Below, in pieces: positions 20,008 through 30,950 of a stretch of DNA of 64,000 nt (position 1 is the first letter of the stretch; every line of letters starts with the position of its first letter). The notes beneath the pieces were generated by a model. That model saw nothing but the letters and a program-made list of their open reading frames with translations. It was not told the DNA's origin and searched no databases. This stretch comes from Hemicordylus capensis (taxonomy: Eukaryota > Chordata > Lepidosauria > Squamata > Cordylidae). The translations under genes and the position numbers were made by a program. The stretch lies in assembly GCF_027244095.1 (NCBI RefSeq), contig NC_069662.1:144292294-144356293 (forward strand). The letters are read 5' to 3'.

Positions 20008-20310
20008 GGAGAGGAGAGCTGGTCTTGTGGTAGCAAGCACGACATGTTCCCTTAGCTAAGCAGAGTCTGCCCTGGTTGCATATGAAAGGGAGACTAGAAG
20101 TGTGAGCACTGTAAGATATTCCCCTCAGGGGATGGAGCCGCTCTGGGAAGAGCAGAAGGTTCCAAGTTCCCTCCCTGGCAGCATCTGCAAGATAGGGCTG
20201 AGAGAGACTCCTGCCTGCAACCTTGGAGAAGGCGCTGCCAGTCTGTGAAGACAATATTGAATTTGACAGACCAGTGGTCTGACTCAGTATATGGCAACTT
20301 CCTATGTTTC
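20008..20310 (+). repeat. 5S/tRNA chimeric SINE
   Basis: Full-length type copy: GGAGAGCTGGTCTTGTGG, AGCTAAGCAGAGTCTGCCC, GAAAGGGAGACTAG, CCCCTCAGGGGATGGAGCC, and a tail ending CAACTTCCTATG. It lies just right of the palindromic CA element. Confidence 0.85.
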
Positions 20311-20516
20311 TCCTCCCGCCGCCAGCCTCCCTTATGTATAAAAGTACCCAGTTTGGGTGATCTACAGCCCTTTCCGGGCCTTGCCCCCATCACAGCAGCC
20401 ATTTTGGAGGCCACCACACATGCACAATGGGCTCTGCATGGCCGGGTCATGACCCAGATACTGGGGATTATCTGTGCCTGGTACTGGGGCTTGTTCCTAG
20501 GTGGAGCAGTTTACAG

Positions 20517-20654
20517 CAGGGCTCCACAACTTCAGTCCTCCCGCTGTTTTTGTACTATAGCTCCCATCATCCTCAGCCTCAGTGGCCAACAGTCAGATAG
20601 GATGGGATTTGTAGTCCGACTTCTGCAGGAGGGGGCCGAGGTTGTGCAGCCCTG
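20517..20654. mobile_element. Palindromic hAT-like MITE with 8-bp target duplication
   Basis: Terminal repeats CAGGGCTCCACAACTTC and GAGGTTGTGCAGCCCTG are flanked by GTTTACAG (20509-20516) and GTTTACAC (20655-20662), seven of eight identical. The internal blocks AGCTCCCATCATCC and GGATGGGATTTGTAGT are shared with the other short palindromic elements in the window. Confidence 0.8.
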
Positions 20655-21264
20655 GTTTACACACTTCTGAAGGAAGGTCACTGGAGTGCTAATTCACTTC
20701 TGACCACAAGAGGGCAAGGCACACACATGACAGAACTTACAAGGTGCAGGTGGCTGTTCCTTCTTTTCAGCAAAACTTTAGGTCACAGCTTTCATGATGA
20801 GCTGGTGTGCTGCATCTGGACAGCAACTTTCCTCAGCATCTGGAGCATTAACTAGAAAGTGAGGACAGAGGTACCTCTAGGAAGAGGCGTCGACCAATGT
20901 CAAGGCTCAGCACTACAATTGCTGAGGGAAATTAAGTCACCCACATGCATCCTACTGTAAGGTGATATTTGCATTCTCTCATGTGGTAACCTGGAGGCAT
21001 AGTGGCCCGATGAAACCTATGCCTCTGGCAAGCCTATGTGCTGATTCAGCATGAAAGAACTGCAGATGTGAGGTTTTACATGAGCAGCCAATGCAAAGTT
21101 AGATGTGTGCATTGCAATACTTATCTGCAGCCTACTCCCTACAGAACTGCCTACTCCCGCTATTAAGTTGTGTGCTTGTGAAAACCTAGGGAGGAGATGG
21201 GGAGTGTGACCGTCTGTTGGGAGTCAGCTGGGCAGGACAGTGTTTCCTCTTACTGCATAATGAT
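20655..21264. other. Intergenic stretch, nothing recognised
   Basis: No repeat or gene signal recognised. Confidence 0.4.
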
Positions 21265-21525
21265 ACAAATACAAATACGACAAATATGTATATACCGCTC
21301 TCCAACAGAAGTTCCCAAAGCAGTTTACATTGATATAAACACTCAAATGAAATGGCTCCCTGTCCCCAAAGGGCTCACAATCTTAAAAAGCAACATAAGG
21401 TAAGATACCAGCAACAGCTACTGGAGGGCTGCTGTGCTGGGGATGGATAGGGCCAGTTGCTCCCTCCCTGCTCAGTAAAGAGAATCGCCACGTTTCAAAG
21501 GTGCCCCTCTGCTCAGTTAGCAGGA
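21265..21525 (+). repeat. Family A dispersed repeat
   Basis: A well-preserved copy with TATATACCGCTCTCCAACAG, AGTTCCCAAAGCAGTTTAC, GGCTCCCTGTCCCCAAAGGG, CCAGCAACAGCTACTGGAGG, GGGATGGATAGGGCCAG and CTCAGTTAGCAGGAG. It is the best copy in the window for defining the family's block order. Confidence 0.75.
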
Positions 21526-21882
21526 GTTGCTCATAGTGATAGTGGTTAGGGTGACCATTAACAAATCACTGTACTTTCTTCCTGGAGTGATCTTTGGAGG
21601 ACTTTCCTGCCAATGTTCATTTCCATTCCTCTGACAGTATCAATCGCGTTTTATAGTCGTTCTTGTGTTTTTAAAACTTTCAGAAGCTTTTAAACAGAGA
21701 GGCAAATGTGGCCACTGCAGGCCCGATGGTCAGGACAATAAAAGCAAGAGACCACACTGGAAGGTGAAAGTATTGCAGTGTCATCCCCTGTTTCCCACCT
21801 CTTGGGGTGTAGACCTTGTCAAAAATCACAGTGAGCATCTGTCTCCCCAGATGGAACCAGCTCCCCCATCTTGCTTATATAA

Positions 21883-22112
21883 AGGTAAAGTGTGCCATCA
21901 AGTTGGTGTCGACTCCTGGCACTCACAGAGCCCTGTGGTTTTCTTTGGTAGAATACAGGAGGGGTTTACCATCGCCTCCTCCCACGCAGTATGAGATGAT
22001 GGCCTTTCAGCATCTTCCTATATCGCTGCTGCCCAATATAGTACCAGTGGGAATTCGAACCGGCAACCTTCTGCTTATTAGTCAAGCATTTCCCCACTGT
22101 GCCATTTAAGGT
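21883..22112 (-). repeat. tRNA-headed SINE with Bov-B-like tail
   Basis: In reverse orientation: GGTAAAGTGTGCCATCAAGT, GTCGACTCCTGGCACTCAC, GAATACAGGAGGGGTTTACC, CAGCATCTTCCTATATCG, then GGGAATTCGAACCGGCAACC. The last block is the complement of a tRNA box B (GGTTCGAATTCC). It ends near CACTGTGCCATT, the complement of box A. Confidence 0.8.
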
Positions 22113-23235
22113 GGTCTAGCTTGCTTATGTACTATGTGGGCAGTGCGGGGGATACAGGTACTTGCATCTTCCACTGCTGGGCTCATAGGAGGTAAGTGGG
22201 GAGATTTAGATCAGTGAAACTGTGCAGGGAAGAAGGACGGCCGTTGCTCTTCTTGGCTGCTCCAGTACTGTGGCTCCAATCCAGGGCCCCCTTCAGCCGC
22301 TCCAGTGTAAAAATGCCCAGGTTAAAAAATGCCCAGGGATCTCCTGCCTGTATCCTGCTCTGGAACTGCCTGAACAGGTGGCTGGGATTCAGCTGCAGGG
22401 CAAAGGGGCTCAAGGTGGCCTCAGCTGGGCTGGAAGCAGTCAGGTGAGCTCGGGCTGGGCCAGGGAGTCTCCTTTCGGCGCGCCTCACTCCACTGATGTT
22501 AAGCAGACCTGGGACTGGCGCCTCCACCTCATTATCTCCAATTATTATAATAGTCGCCTCTCTCCGGTGTGGTGTGTGTGTGTGTTTCTTTTGTTTCCCC
22601 CCTTGCATTTCCCCCTGGGGGGTGAATCTGCCTCTTTCCCACTTGACTTTGGCTTCTCTCGATCGATTCTGCTTGGCCCAGATCCCAGCAGCAATTGCTG
22701 TGGGGCCCGAATACAGATATGTGTGTCTCTCAGTCGCCTGGGCAGAGATGTGGGTTCTGGTGCTCAGGCTGTTATTGATAACCTGGTCAAAAAAGTTATC
22801 AGTACTTATAGCCAGCAAAGCCTGGGGGGAGGAGCAGAGGGCTGAAACGCCTTTGCCTTCCTGCTTCAATATCTGGGGATTTTGCATCCCAACCTTAATG
22901 AAAATGCAGGGAAAATATTTGTACAGAACAGGGGTTCTCAAACTTGGGGCCCCAGATGTTTCCGGACTACGACTCCCATCATCCCCAGACACAAAGGCCT
23001 AACATCTGGGGGGGGTCCATGGACGAGTACTCCTGAGTTAGGAGAAGAGGTTGCCTCTGTTTAATTCTGTCTCACCCAGCTGCCAAAGGCACAGGGCTTT
23101 TGCCAGGGAAGAAAAACCTGGTGACTCTGGGTCTGAGACCAAGCAGTAAATCTAAGAGCTAAGAAGCAGTTTGGCCAGGATGAATCCAAGCTGCACCTTC
23201 CAACTGGTATTTCCATCTGGTATTTTCCCTCTGCA
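22113..23235. other. GC-rich intergenic block with long overlapping open frames
   Basis: Between about 22180 and 23000 both strands have frames open for more than 160 codons, including a 269-codon minus frame. None has a domain I recognise. The codon content looks random, and the minus frame begins inside a MITE-like piece (about 22922-23010, with GGGGTTCTCAAACTTGGGG and CTCCCATCATCC). I treat it as non-coding, possibly regulatory. An AscI-like GGCGCGCC sits at about 22477. Confidence 0.45.
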
Positions 23236-23239
23236 CCTT

Positions 23240-23335
23240 CCAACTGGCAATGGGGCAAGATGCCTCTAAAGACCGGTTCCAGGGGAGCCATAGCAGGAAA
23301 GAGGGCATGCCCTCACCTCTTGCCTATGGGCTCCC
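23240..23335 (+). repeat. CR1 3' end fragment
   Basis: GGCAAGATGCCTCT, GAGGGCATGCCCTCACCTC and GCCTATGGGCTCCC match the CR1 3' blocks at 16425-16645 and 58900-58990. The element is cut off before its tail. Confidence 0.55.
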
Positions 23336-23711
23336 CATGATCCTCACGTGGGTAGGCTCAGTCAGGGTAGGAGAGCTCCCAGTCCACAGTCATATGATCT
23401 CAAAAAGCAAGGTAGGAGGCGGAGAGAGTGATCATGTGGGAGATGGGAGACGGGTCGGATGCCTCTACTGCAAATCCAAGGGAGCACAGCATTTGCGGGC
23501 AGGGTGGCTAATGTTGGGTTGGGGTCTGTGCAGAAAGCGGCAGGGTGGGTGAGTGGGGAGAGAGACTCAGAAGCCATACTCTTGCAAGATGGGATTTCAG
23601 ACAGGCTGATGCTGAGAGAGGTGGAGAGGCAGAAGCAGCTGTGGGGAGCTGAGGGATCGGGCACTTTCTGCGTGCAAAGCACGGACTTCTCTATCACATA
23701 AGTTTTCCCTG

Positions 23712-23870
23712 GACATAGGAAGCTGCCTTATACTGAGTCAGGATTTTTGTCCACTTAGCCCACTACTGTCTACCCTGACTGGCAGCTGCGCTCGAAACTC
23801 CTCTCCAGCTCTGCTACCCAAGAACCTTGCAGCTAGAAACTGAACCTAGGGCCTTCTGGATGCAAAGTGT
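23712..23870 (-). repeat. Partial tRNA-type SINE sharing the 5S/tRNA SINE tail
   Basis: In reverse orientation, ATAGGAAGCTGCCTTATACT and GAGTCAGGA start the shared tail, followed by CTACCCTGACTGGCAGCTG. A diverged tRNA-like unit (CTAGAAACTGAACCTAGGG) follows. No 5S head is seen. Confidence 0.55.
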
Positions 23871-24902
23871 GTGAGATCTGCACACTGAATTCCTGAGATT
23901 AATGGTACATAGTGTGAAGAAGTCGTCCTTCTTTCTCTCCATCCTCCATCTCCTGTCAGTCCGCTTCATTGGATGACCCCTGCAATGAAAATGACGCAGA
24001 TAAAAATGAGGAGAGGTGAAGTGGCTTGGAGGCTGTTGTTCGTTCTCTTTCTTTTGTTCTAGATTGTTGCCAACTGAGCTGAGGCAGAGGAGCAGCCGAG
24101 GGATCAAGGGGCCAACAACCTCCCAACTCTTTAGCCCAAAGGAAATTAGCTGTACATAGGGGCCCCAAACCTAATTTTGCAGCAGGGCCCAAAACGTCTA
24201 GAACTGAACGAGCCTACAATCTAACAAATGTTGCCTGGGTGATTCTTTAAGCAGTTAGAATTTTTATTGTTATTGTTATCCCACCCTCCGCCCCTTTCCA
24301 ACTATATTGACATTTCCAATCCTAGAATATCATTTCAGGGTGGAGAATGGAAAAGATGCTGTTTGCCGAGTGATTGCTTTTACAAGCCAGTTTGAATCAG
24401 GTAGATACAATAGCAATCATCATTACTTGCTGATAACATCGGAGCATTATGTTGCAATATGGGCACAGGGACATAAACTGGGGAAACGCTGCATTTGCAT
24501 TGGCAGGAATGCTATTGACTCTTAGGCAGGCAGGGTGGCAATAATAACCATCAGTGAGTAAAGGTGAACGTCACAGAAAGCGTGCATTCTGCAGTGACTG
24601 TGGGCTGCATTCCTGGTTGCTTTGAAGTGGAAAGAATATGCCCATGTGATATTGCATAGGCTAAGGACCAGAAGCGCGAAGGCCAGACCAGTCTCGGAGA
24701 CATTATTTCTGCAGTCCTAATAGCCAACCCAGAAGGGTGAACTTTGCTTGCAGACTGTTTTGAGGAAAGTTACCATTAGCCTAGTGTTTTTCCAGGTTCT
24801 GTGATGTTAGAAATTAGGGGTCATCTTAAATGCAGAGTTCTCTTGCTTTGGGGTAAATGCAGGTATAATCTGTATTTAAGTACAGGAATAACCTGTATTT
24901 AT
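23871..24902. other. Intergenic stretch, nothing recognised
   Basis: The interval 24307-24540 is repeat-free and moderately complex, but contains no splice-flanked coding signal. A candidate for non-coding conservation only. Confidence 0.4.
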
Positions 24903-25166
24903 CCACTGCAGTGGTGCAGCGGGGAAGCAGCTTGCCTAGGGAGCAAGAGGCTGTGGGTTCGAATTCCTGCCGGTGTGCTTTGTAGTCACCTATATTGGGC
25001 AGCAGTGATATAGGAAGGTGCTGGAGGCGGATGCTCACTTCGGTGACAACGGCAAAGGCATCATCTCATACTGCGTGGGTGGAAGGCAATGGCAAACCAC
25101 TCCTGTATTCTACCAAGAAGACCACATGGCTCGGGGGTCGCCAGGAGTCGACACCGACTCGACGCC
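24903..25166 (+). repeat. tRNA-headed SINE with Bov-B-like tail, full-length, sense orientation
   Basis: The head reads TGGTGCAGCGGGGAAGC (box A-like) and GGTTCGAATTCC (exact match to the box B form GGTTCRANNCC), so it derives from a tRNA and carries an internal pol III promoter. The middle includes ATATTGGGCAGCAGTGATAT. The tail GGCAATGGCAAACCACTCC, GGGTCGCCAGGAGTCGAC and ACCGACTCGACGCC matches the 3' end of Bov-B LINEs, the expected partner for trans-mobilisation. Confidence 0.82.
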
Positions 25167-25614
25167 GGGACAATCTTTCCTTTCCTACAGAGGTGCAGTT
25201 CTCAGAGGCTGCTTAGCTGGACAATCGGGCTCGGCGGCTGCTCCCGCTCCACCTGCCTCTGCCATGGTGAGGGGGAGGCCTGCTCACCTCACCCCCTGGC
25301 CACACACATGGCGGCTCAAATATCCGCAGTTCGGCTTCATGGCGGTGGGGAAAAGAACTTGCAGTGGCAGTGGGGAGCCTCACAGCAGAGGCAGCAAAGG
25401 GGTGTGTGGCAGGGCAGTCCGGGCGCCCAGATTGTCTAGGTGCACCACTGCTTTCCTATAACCTGCATTTAACATGTAATGTTTAAACTGGGTAGTCTTA
25501 AATTCGGGGTCATCTTCAATTTGGGTAAATGAGGTGGTATCTGGCCCACCATCTTCCACCCCTCCTGAGAGTGCTCCCTGACACAAAATAAGTTGCTGAC
25601 CAGGAGTATATATC

Positions 25615-25920
25615 AGGAGCGGAGAGAGGCCAGCCCCACCCCCTGCATCTGATGTCAGACTCAGGGAGTGTCTAGCCATGCCCACCCCCACGGCTGCCTT
25701 TTAAAGGCAGGGAAAGCCACTCTGGCTGCGCTGAGAACGCAGCACCGGTTGATCGAACTCCCGAACAGGGCTGAATGGCCCCATTTGGGAGCTAAACCAT
25801 GCCCCTGCATCTGACGTCAGATGTGGGGGCATGTCTGGGGCATGAGGCATGGCCCCTGAGGGGCGGTGGCCCAGGTTCTTTGAACACGTCCTCTCAATGG
25901 TGGCTCCACCCCTGGTATAG
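25615..25920 (-). mobile_element. Non-autonomous hAT-like element (family with CAGGGGTGGAGCC end)
   Basis: In reverse orientation the block GGTTCTTTGAACACG and the end ATGGTGGCTCCACCCCTGG are readable. Related pieces at 32375 (GCGGAGCCACCATTGTACGA, GGTTCAAAGAACCCGGG) and 53130 (GGTTCAAAGAACCTGGG) share this order. The interior contains CATCTGACGTCAGATG palindromes, also shared by 25640 and 25808. No transposase. Confidence 0.5.
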
Positions 25921-26334
25921 ATGTTATCATTGGACAAATCATGTAGTCAGGGGTGGGCAGACAATGCTTTCAGGAGCTCCCGCCCACAAGCGCCTAGGGA
26001 GCACCCAGCACAAAAGAGAGGCATGTGGAGGAGGAGCCAGTCACAAAATGGTGGCTTGGGGAGGCGGAGCCGGTCACAAACCGGCTGCTTGTAAAAAAGG
26101 TTACATCAACAGAATAAGGACTGTTCACGTCAAAACCTCTGAAGTCCAGGAGAATTTTGCTGCAGGATAGAAGGGAAGCAAGAGAGACTGCTTTGCAGGG
26201 GAAGGAATGGGAGAGAAATTACTGTGAGAGAAACCCTGCTCAAAGAAAGATTAAAAATGGTGTGGCCATTTATTGCTTTATTTATTGCTAGTACTGAGAA
26301 ACTGCGGCTTGTAAAGGGTCTCCCCTGAGCCAGC

Positions 26335-26870
26335 TACTTCAGCTAAGTGAGCAAAGGGGCACCTTTCAAGTGACAGTTCTCTTCTATTTAGCACGGGGAG
26401 GACAACTCGCCCTCTCCAACATCCCTTCAGTGAATGTTGCTGGTTTCTACCATATGTTGCTTTTTAGATTGTGAGCTCCTTGGGGAGGAGAACTGGTCTT
26501 GTGGTAGCAAGCATGAATTGCCCCTTTGCTAAGCAGGGTCCACCCTGGTTTGCATTTGAATGGAAGACATGTGTGAGCACTATAAGAGATTCCCTTTAGG
26601 GGATGGAGCCGCTCTGGGAAGAGCAGAAGGTTCCAAGTTCCCTCCCTGGCATCTCCAAGATAGGGCTGAGAGAGATTCTCTTGCCTGCAACCTTGGAGAA
26701 GCTGCTGCCAGTCTGTGAAGACAATACTGAGCTAGATGGACCAATGGTCTGACTCTGTAGAAGGCAGTTCCCTATGCTCCTTTGGCAGGGTACTGGCTTA
26801 TTGTTGATTTTTCTATGTAAACCAATTGAGAACTTTGTTGAAAAGTGGTATATAAATATTCATAGTATTA
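26335..26870 (-). repeat. Family A repeat split by a SINE
   Basis: The reverse-orientation family A blocks AAAGGGGCACCTTT and TTAGATTGTGAGCTCCTT stop at 26481. They resume at about 26785 with TCTATGTAAACCAATTGAG and AAAAGTGGTATATAAATATT. The gap is filled by the SINE at 26482-26780. Confidence 0.75.
26482..26780 (+). repeat. 5S/tRNA chimeric SINE inserted in a family A repeat
   Basis: GGGGAGGAGAACTGGTCTTG, TTTGCTAAGCAGGGTCCACC, GAATGGAAGACATG, TTTAGGGGATGGAGCCGC and a tail ending GCAGTTCCCTATGCTCC. CTCCTT occurs at both junctions and may be a short target duplication. Confidence 0.85.
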
Positions 26871-27338
26871 GAGGAGTGCAGGATCTCTCACTTTCTGTAT
26901 ACTTGACTGCAACAAGTGAAAGGGTAGGTCCTGAGTGGTGCACAAAATATCACTGTGGCTGGAGATGTTGGGAGTTGTGGTCCAACAATATTGAGGACCC
27001 AAGTTTGAAAACCCCTGGCTAAGCAAACGTCTGTGGCCAATATACACCAGCGATACTTGTTTTAAACCTTAAATCTGAAATGTATGATCACTGCCATCTA
27101 TACAACCATGAGTTTTTAAACATATCAGGATGGTGTATATTTCTCAGTGGGCTATGTTATAGGGATCTAGCACTAGATACTGTAATGCCCTGGATATTAG
27201 AATTTGGTATATTCCAGCTAAACTGTTTTACACAGAACCAGAACCAGAAAACTAGTATTTTGGCAATCAAGAATTATCTGTATTAGGTAAAACTATATGC
27301 CCAGGTTATATTACCTGACAATCTAAAGTATCTCTGGG
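26871..27338. other. Intergenic stretch with a MITE remnant
   Basis: A half of a palindromic MITE is seen at about 26958-27020 (TGTTGGGAGTTGTGGTCC, GTTTGAAAACCCCTGGC). The rest, to 27338, is AT-rich and unrecognised. Confidence 0.45.
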
Positions 27339-28445
27339 TACATAAGAACATAAGAACATAAGAACAGCCCTGCTGGATCAGGCCCAAGGCCCATCTAGTC
27401 CAGCATCCTGTTTCGCACAGTGGCCCACCAGATGCCATTGGGAGCCTACAGTCAGGAGTTGAGGGCATGCCCTCTCACCTGCCATTACTCCCCTGCAACT
27501 GGTACTCAGAGGCACCCTGCCCTTGAGGCAGGAGGTGGCCTACAGCCCTCCGACTAGTAGCCATTGATAGATCTCTGCTCCATGAAGTCATCCAAACCCC
27601 TCTTAAAGCCATCCAGGTTGTTGGCTGTCACCACATCCTGTGGCAGAGAGTTCCACAAGTGGATCACGTGTTGTGTGAAAAAGTACTTCCGTTTGTTGGT
27701 CCTAGACCTTCTGGCAATCAATTTCATGGAGTGACCCCTGGTTCTAGTGTTGTGTGAGAGGGAAAAGAATCTCTCTCTCTCTCCACTTTTTCCACACCAT
27801 GCATGATTTTATAGACCTCTATCATGTCTCCCCGCAGTCGTCTTTTTTCTAAACTAAAAAGCCCCAGGTGTTGTAGTATTGCCTCAAAGGAAAGGTGCTC
27901 TAGTCCCCTGATCATCTTGGTTGCCCTTTTCTGTACCTTCTCCAGTTCAACAATGTCCTTTTAAAGATGTGGTGACCAGAATTGTTCGCAGTACTCCAAG
28001 TGTGGTCGCACCATAGTTTTGTATAAGGGCATTATAATGTTAGCCGTTTTATTTTCAATCCCCTTCCTAATGATCCCTAGCATGGAATTTGCCTTTTTCA
28101 CAGCTGCCGCACATTGAGTCGATACTGTCAACCACAACCCCAAGATCCCTCTCCTGGTCCGTCACCGACAGCTCAGATCCCATCAGCATGTACTTGAAGT
28201 TGGGGTTTTTCGTCCCAATGTGCATCACTTTACACTTGCTAACATTGAACTGCATTTGCCATTTTGTCGCCCACTCCCCCAGGTTGGAGAGATCCTTTTG
28301 GAGCTGCTCACAATCCGTTTGAGATTTCACTACCCGGAAGAGTTTGGTATCATCTGCAAATTTGGCCACGTCGCTGCTTACCCCTGCTTCTAGTAATAAC
28401 TGTGTTTCATTATTAGGTATACATTTGGTGCACCAACAGCAATTG
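27339..28445 (-). mobile_element. CR1 LINE, 5'-truncated, RT C-terminal part and 3' end
   Basis: On the minus strand the RT catalytic block KFADDTKLFRVV is followed by LQKDLSNLGEWATKWQMQFN, CKVMHIG and DLGVVVD, then [31 protein letters not shown] and [17 protein letters not shown]. These are textbook CR1 RT blocks. The 3' end has the TAAGAACATAAGAAC direct repeats at 27340-27363 that CR1 ends with. Stops and at least one frame change interrupt the frame, near 27955-28090, so it is dead. The 5' end is truncated just upstream of the FADD motif. Confidence 0.88.
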
Positions 28446-30689
28446 ATCAATGTAGTAAGAAAACTAGAAGACATTTAATTAAATACCTGTTAAATATATT
28501 GTGTTATTGTTAGACTACTTTCCAGCTAGGGGGTTTATTTTCAGGCCTCCATTCCCACTGCACTCTCCTAGACGATCCCCATCTGCAGTCTGGGAGATTG
28601 CAAAATGGGAGGCACTGGCTGTGCGGGCTTCCTTTGATGCATGAAGAACAGCTGCGGCAGCCAATCAAATAGGAGGGAGGGTGGAACTTCCTACCCTCAG
28701 CTCCAGTTGGACACTGTGCCTGAATTTGGACAACACAATGCTGCTTTTTGACCTGAGATTTCAGCAGTGAAATTTAAAGGTAACCGAGGGTTCCAATTCA
28801 GGTTTGGGGTGCATGATGGGATGTATACAGGAGCTGGTGAATGAGTGTGTGGTGGGGGGTTGCCCTAGTAACCTGGCATGGATGGTTCAGAGGGGGCGGG
28901 ATTTACAATAAAAGTGGTTGAGACAGAGGGAGGAAGAGGATAGTTGGAGTTGGTTGCGTGGGAGTAGGAGGTGTTTTTGGGCTGAGGGCTGAGAGATTGG
29001 TTGGTGTGTTCTGAAAAGGAGGGATTGTTCAGAGTGGTTGTGTGGAACTTGAAGAGTGAATGTGTGGAGACTGGAGAACCAGCAGTGTACTGGGCAGCTG
29101 CTAGTAACAGACAAGATGGTCTGGAAGAATTCACTAAGTTTACAAAAACAGTTTTAATTACTTCAGTGTCCCAGTTACCCCACGCCCCCATATGTTACAT
29201 TTTATCCAAAGGAAAAGAAACACTCAGAAAGTTGAACAGCGGATGTACCTAGTAGGTTCACAGAGAAGCTTGTGTGCCCTGCTTTGCAGAGACCTTTATT
29301 TTAATCAGTAAATAATAAGCTTATTCTTGTTTTCATTGTATACCTCATGTTTTGTTTCATTTATATCCCAAACATATACGCCTATCCTGCACTCGCGAAG
29401 CTACGTAGCCAAAAGAAGTTGAGTACCAAGAGCAGGGAAACGAGAATTTATATGGTGGCAGCGAAGAAATGTAGAAAAACTGAATAAATTCCCAGAGGAC
29501 TAAATTGTCATAGAACAATATAACAACAACAAAATCACCTCTCTGGAATTGAGGGGAGCAGCAGGGAGGGACCTTGACAGGGGGCTAAAACCAAACTTGA
29601 ACCTCTGCCACAGTTGCCTCCAGTTTCGCGTTACGTCCAAAGGCGGCCCACAGATATGAAGTTAGAATTGTCCATGAAGAAAGCTATGCAAATTATTCAC
29701 TGGCTTTATTATAGCTTGCATCTTCTTTTGGAGAAGCCTATTCCTTTTAACAGATACTCCCCTCTAATTGTTGGGTGAATCTTTGCACCTAGAATCTGGA
29801 ATGGATTCCCTTAGACTACATTCTTAAGTTAAGGAGAGATTTGGAGGGTCGGATACCTGCTCTGTTTGACCTGGAGGTGTGCAGAAAGCTCCTTTTGAAA
29901 GACTCCAGGCTGCTGCTTTGAATTTGGGTTGCTTGGTGGAAGAGAGAGTGACAAGCCTTTGGATGCGTTTGGCCACACAATCATTACAAGTTAAGTCTCC
30001 AGGCTGCTCTCTTAACAGTTGTAACAAACAGACACATCACAGCGCCTCCAGGCCTTTCCTTGCTGCTTCCATGCAGTTATTATCTTGCATTCCTTTGGGC
30101 CTCAGAACATGTCATTAGTGTTGCTTTGTGCAGACCTTACCTTCTGCCCTTCCTCCCTCCCTCCCTCTCCCTCCCTCTTTCTTTCTTTCTGCAAGCATTT
30201 CTGCCCATGTTTTTTTTCCCTACTCAAACAGAAGCTGATTTGTGTCTTGACAGCAGAATTATTGGCTCCTCATTTCTTAAGAGCCTACACAGTATATTTA
30301 TTACATTTTCAGATGTGGCAGCATCAGCACAAGGCGGTCCATTTATTTTGTGTCTAGGCTGACTGGTGTGCCTGTGGCAAAGCAGCTGTTTGAACCACCA
30401 TGGTAAAACCAGAATACCTTGTGCCATTTTAAGGCTGTGTGCAGTGGCATGATGTGAATTGCAGTTGCCCTGCTGGCAAAACATAGTCCACTTTGGTCCA
30501 GAAACAAAATATGCAAGCAGACATGCACATGAGAATTGTGAGAGCTGGCCTTAGATCATAGCACATAATCTCCACACCCAGCACACCAAACATTTACCAT
30601 GAAGGTGGAACGCTTTTGAAGGGAGGCTGGTCATAGCGTCGCATTGCAGGTATGTGATGAATTGTGTCTGAGCAACCCAGATCACAGAA
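28446..30689. other. Intergenic stretch, mostly unrecognised, possible solo-LTR-like part
   Basis: The part from about 28500 to 29450 has a repeat-like look. It has CCAATCAAAT and an ACAATAAAAG box ahead of a G-rich transcribed-looking stretch. Near its right edge is TATGGTGGCAGCG, reminiscent of sequence just after LTRs in some reptile retroelements. I cannot find matching ends, so the LTR idea is weak. A CT-rich stretch lies at 30145-30190. No coding exon recognised. Confidence 0.3.
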
Positions 30690-30854
30690 ACCGTGACCTT
30701 CATGATGAGGTCAATAGAAAGAATAATGTGTAAAGAGAACAAGAGAGAACTAGAACCTCAAGGCCACACGTGCTTGAAGGAAGGAGAAAAACGCTCACAA
30801 GAGCAAATCCTTTACCGTGCTACTTCCAGAAGGAGAATCCTCCATTGTGTCAGA

Positions 30855-30950
30855 GTTCGTTTGGAGGAGTTCGATTGCTTACCTACACACCACCTGCTGC
30901 AGAAGTGTGCAAGTAAGAAGAGCACGGCTAACTAATACTGTCTGAAGACA
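30855..30950 (+). repeat. Unclassified repeat, copy 1 (partner at 60350)
   Basis: The blocks TTTGGAGGAG, CTGCTGCAGAAGTGTGCAAG and GGCTAACTAATACTGTCTG recur at 60350-60440 as TTGGAGGAG, CTGCAGCAGAAGTGCACAGG and GCTAATTAATATTGTCTGG. Two diverged copies of the same element; family unknown. Confidence 0.5.

Noticed and set aside
22183-22992. A 269-codon minus-strand open frame as a new gene
   Set aside because: No recognisable domain; it overlaps two long open frames on the other strand, starts in MITE sequence and lies in GC-rich DNA where stops are rare by chance.
24307-24525. A 72-codon plus-strand frame as a missed exon
   Set aside because: It has protein-like complexity but no convincing splice sites or homology that I recognise. 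It may be a conserved non-coding element, which only alignment could show.
28500-29460. A solo LTR of an endogenous retrovirus
   Set aside because: There are a CCAAT-like box, an ATAAAAG box and a TATGGTGGCAGCG string, but no paired ends, no target duplication and no internal genes could be found. Left as a low-confidence remark only.
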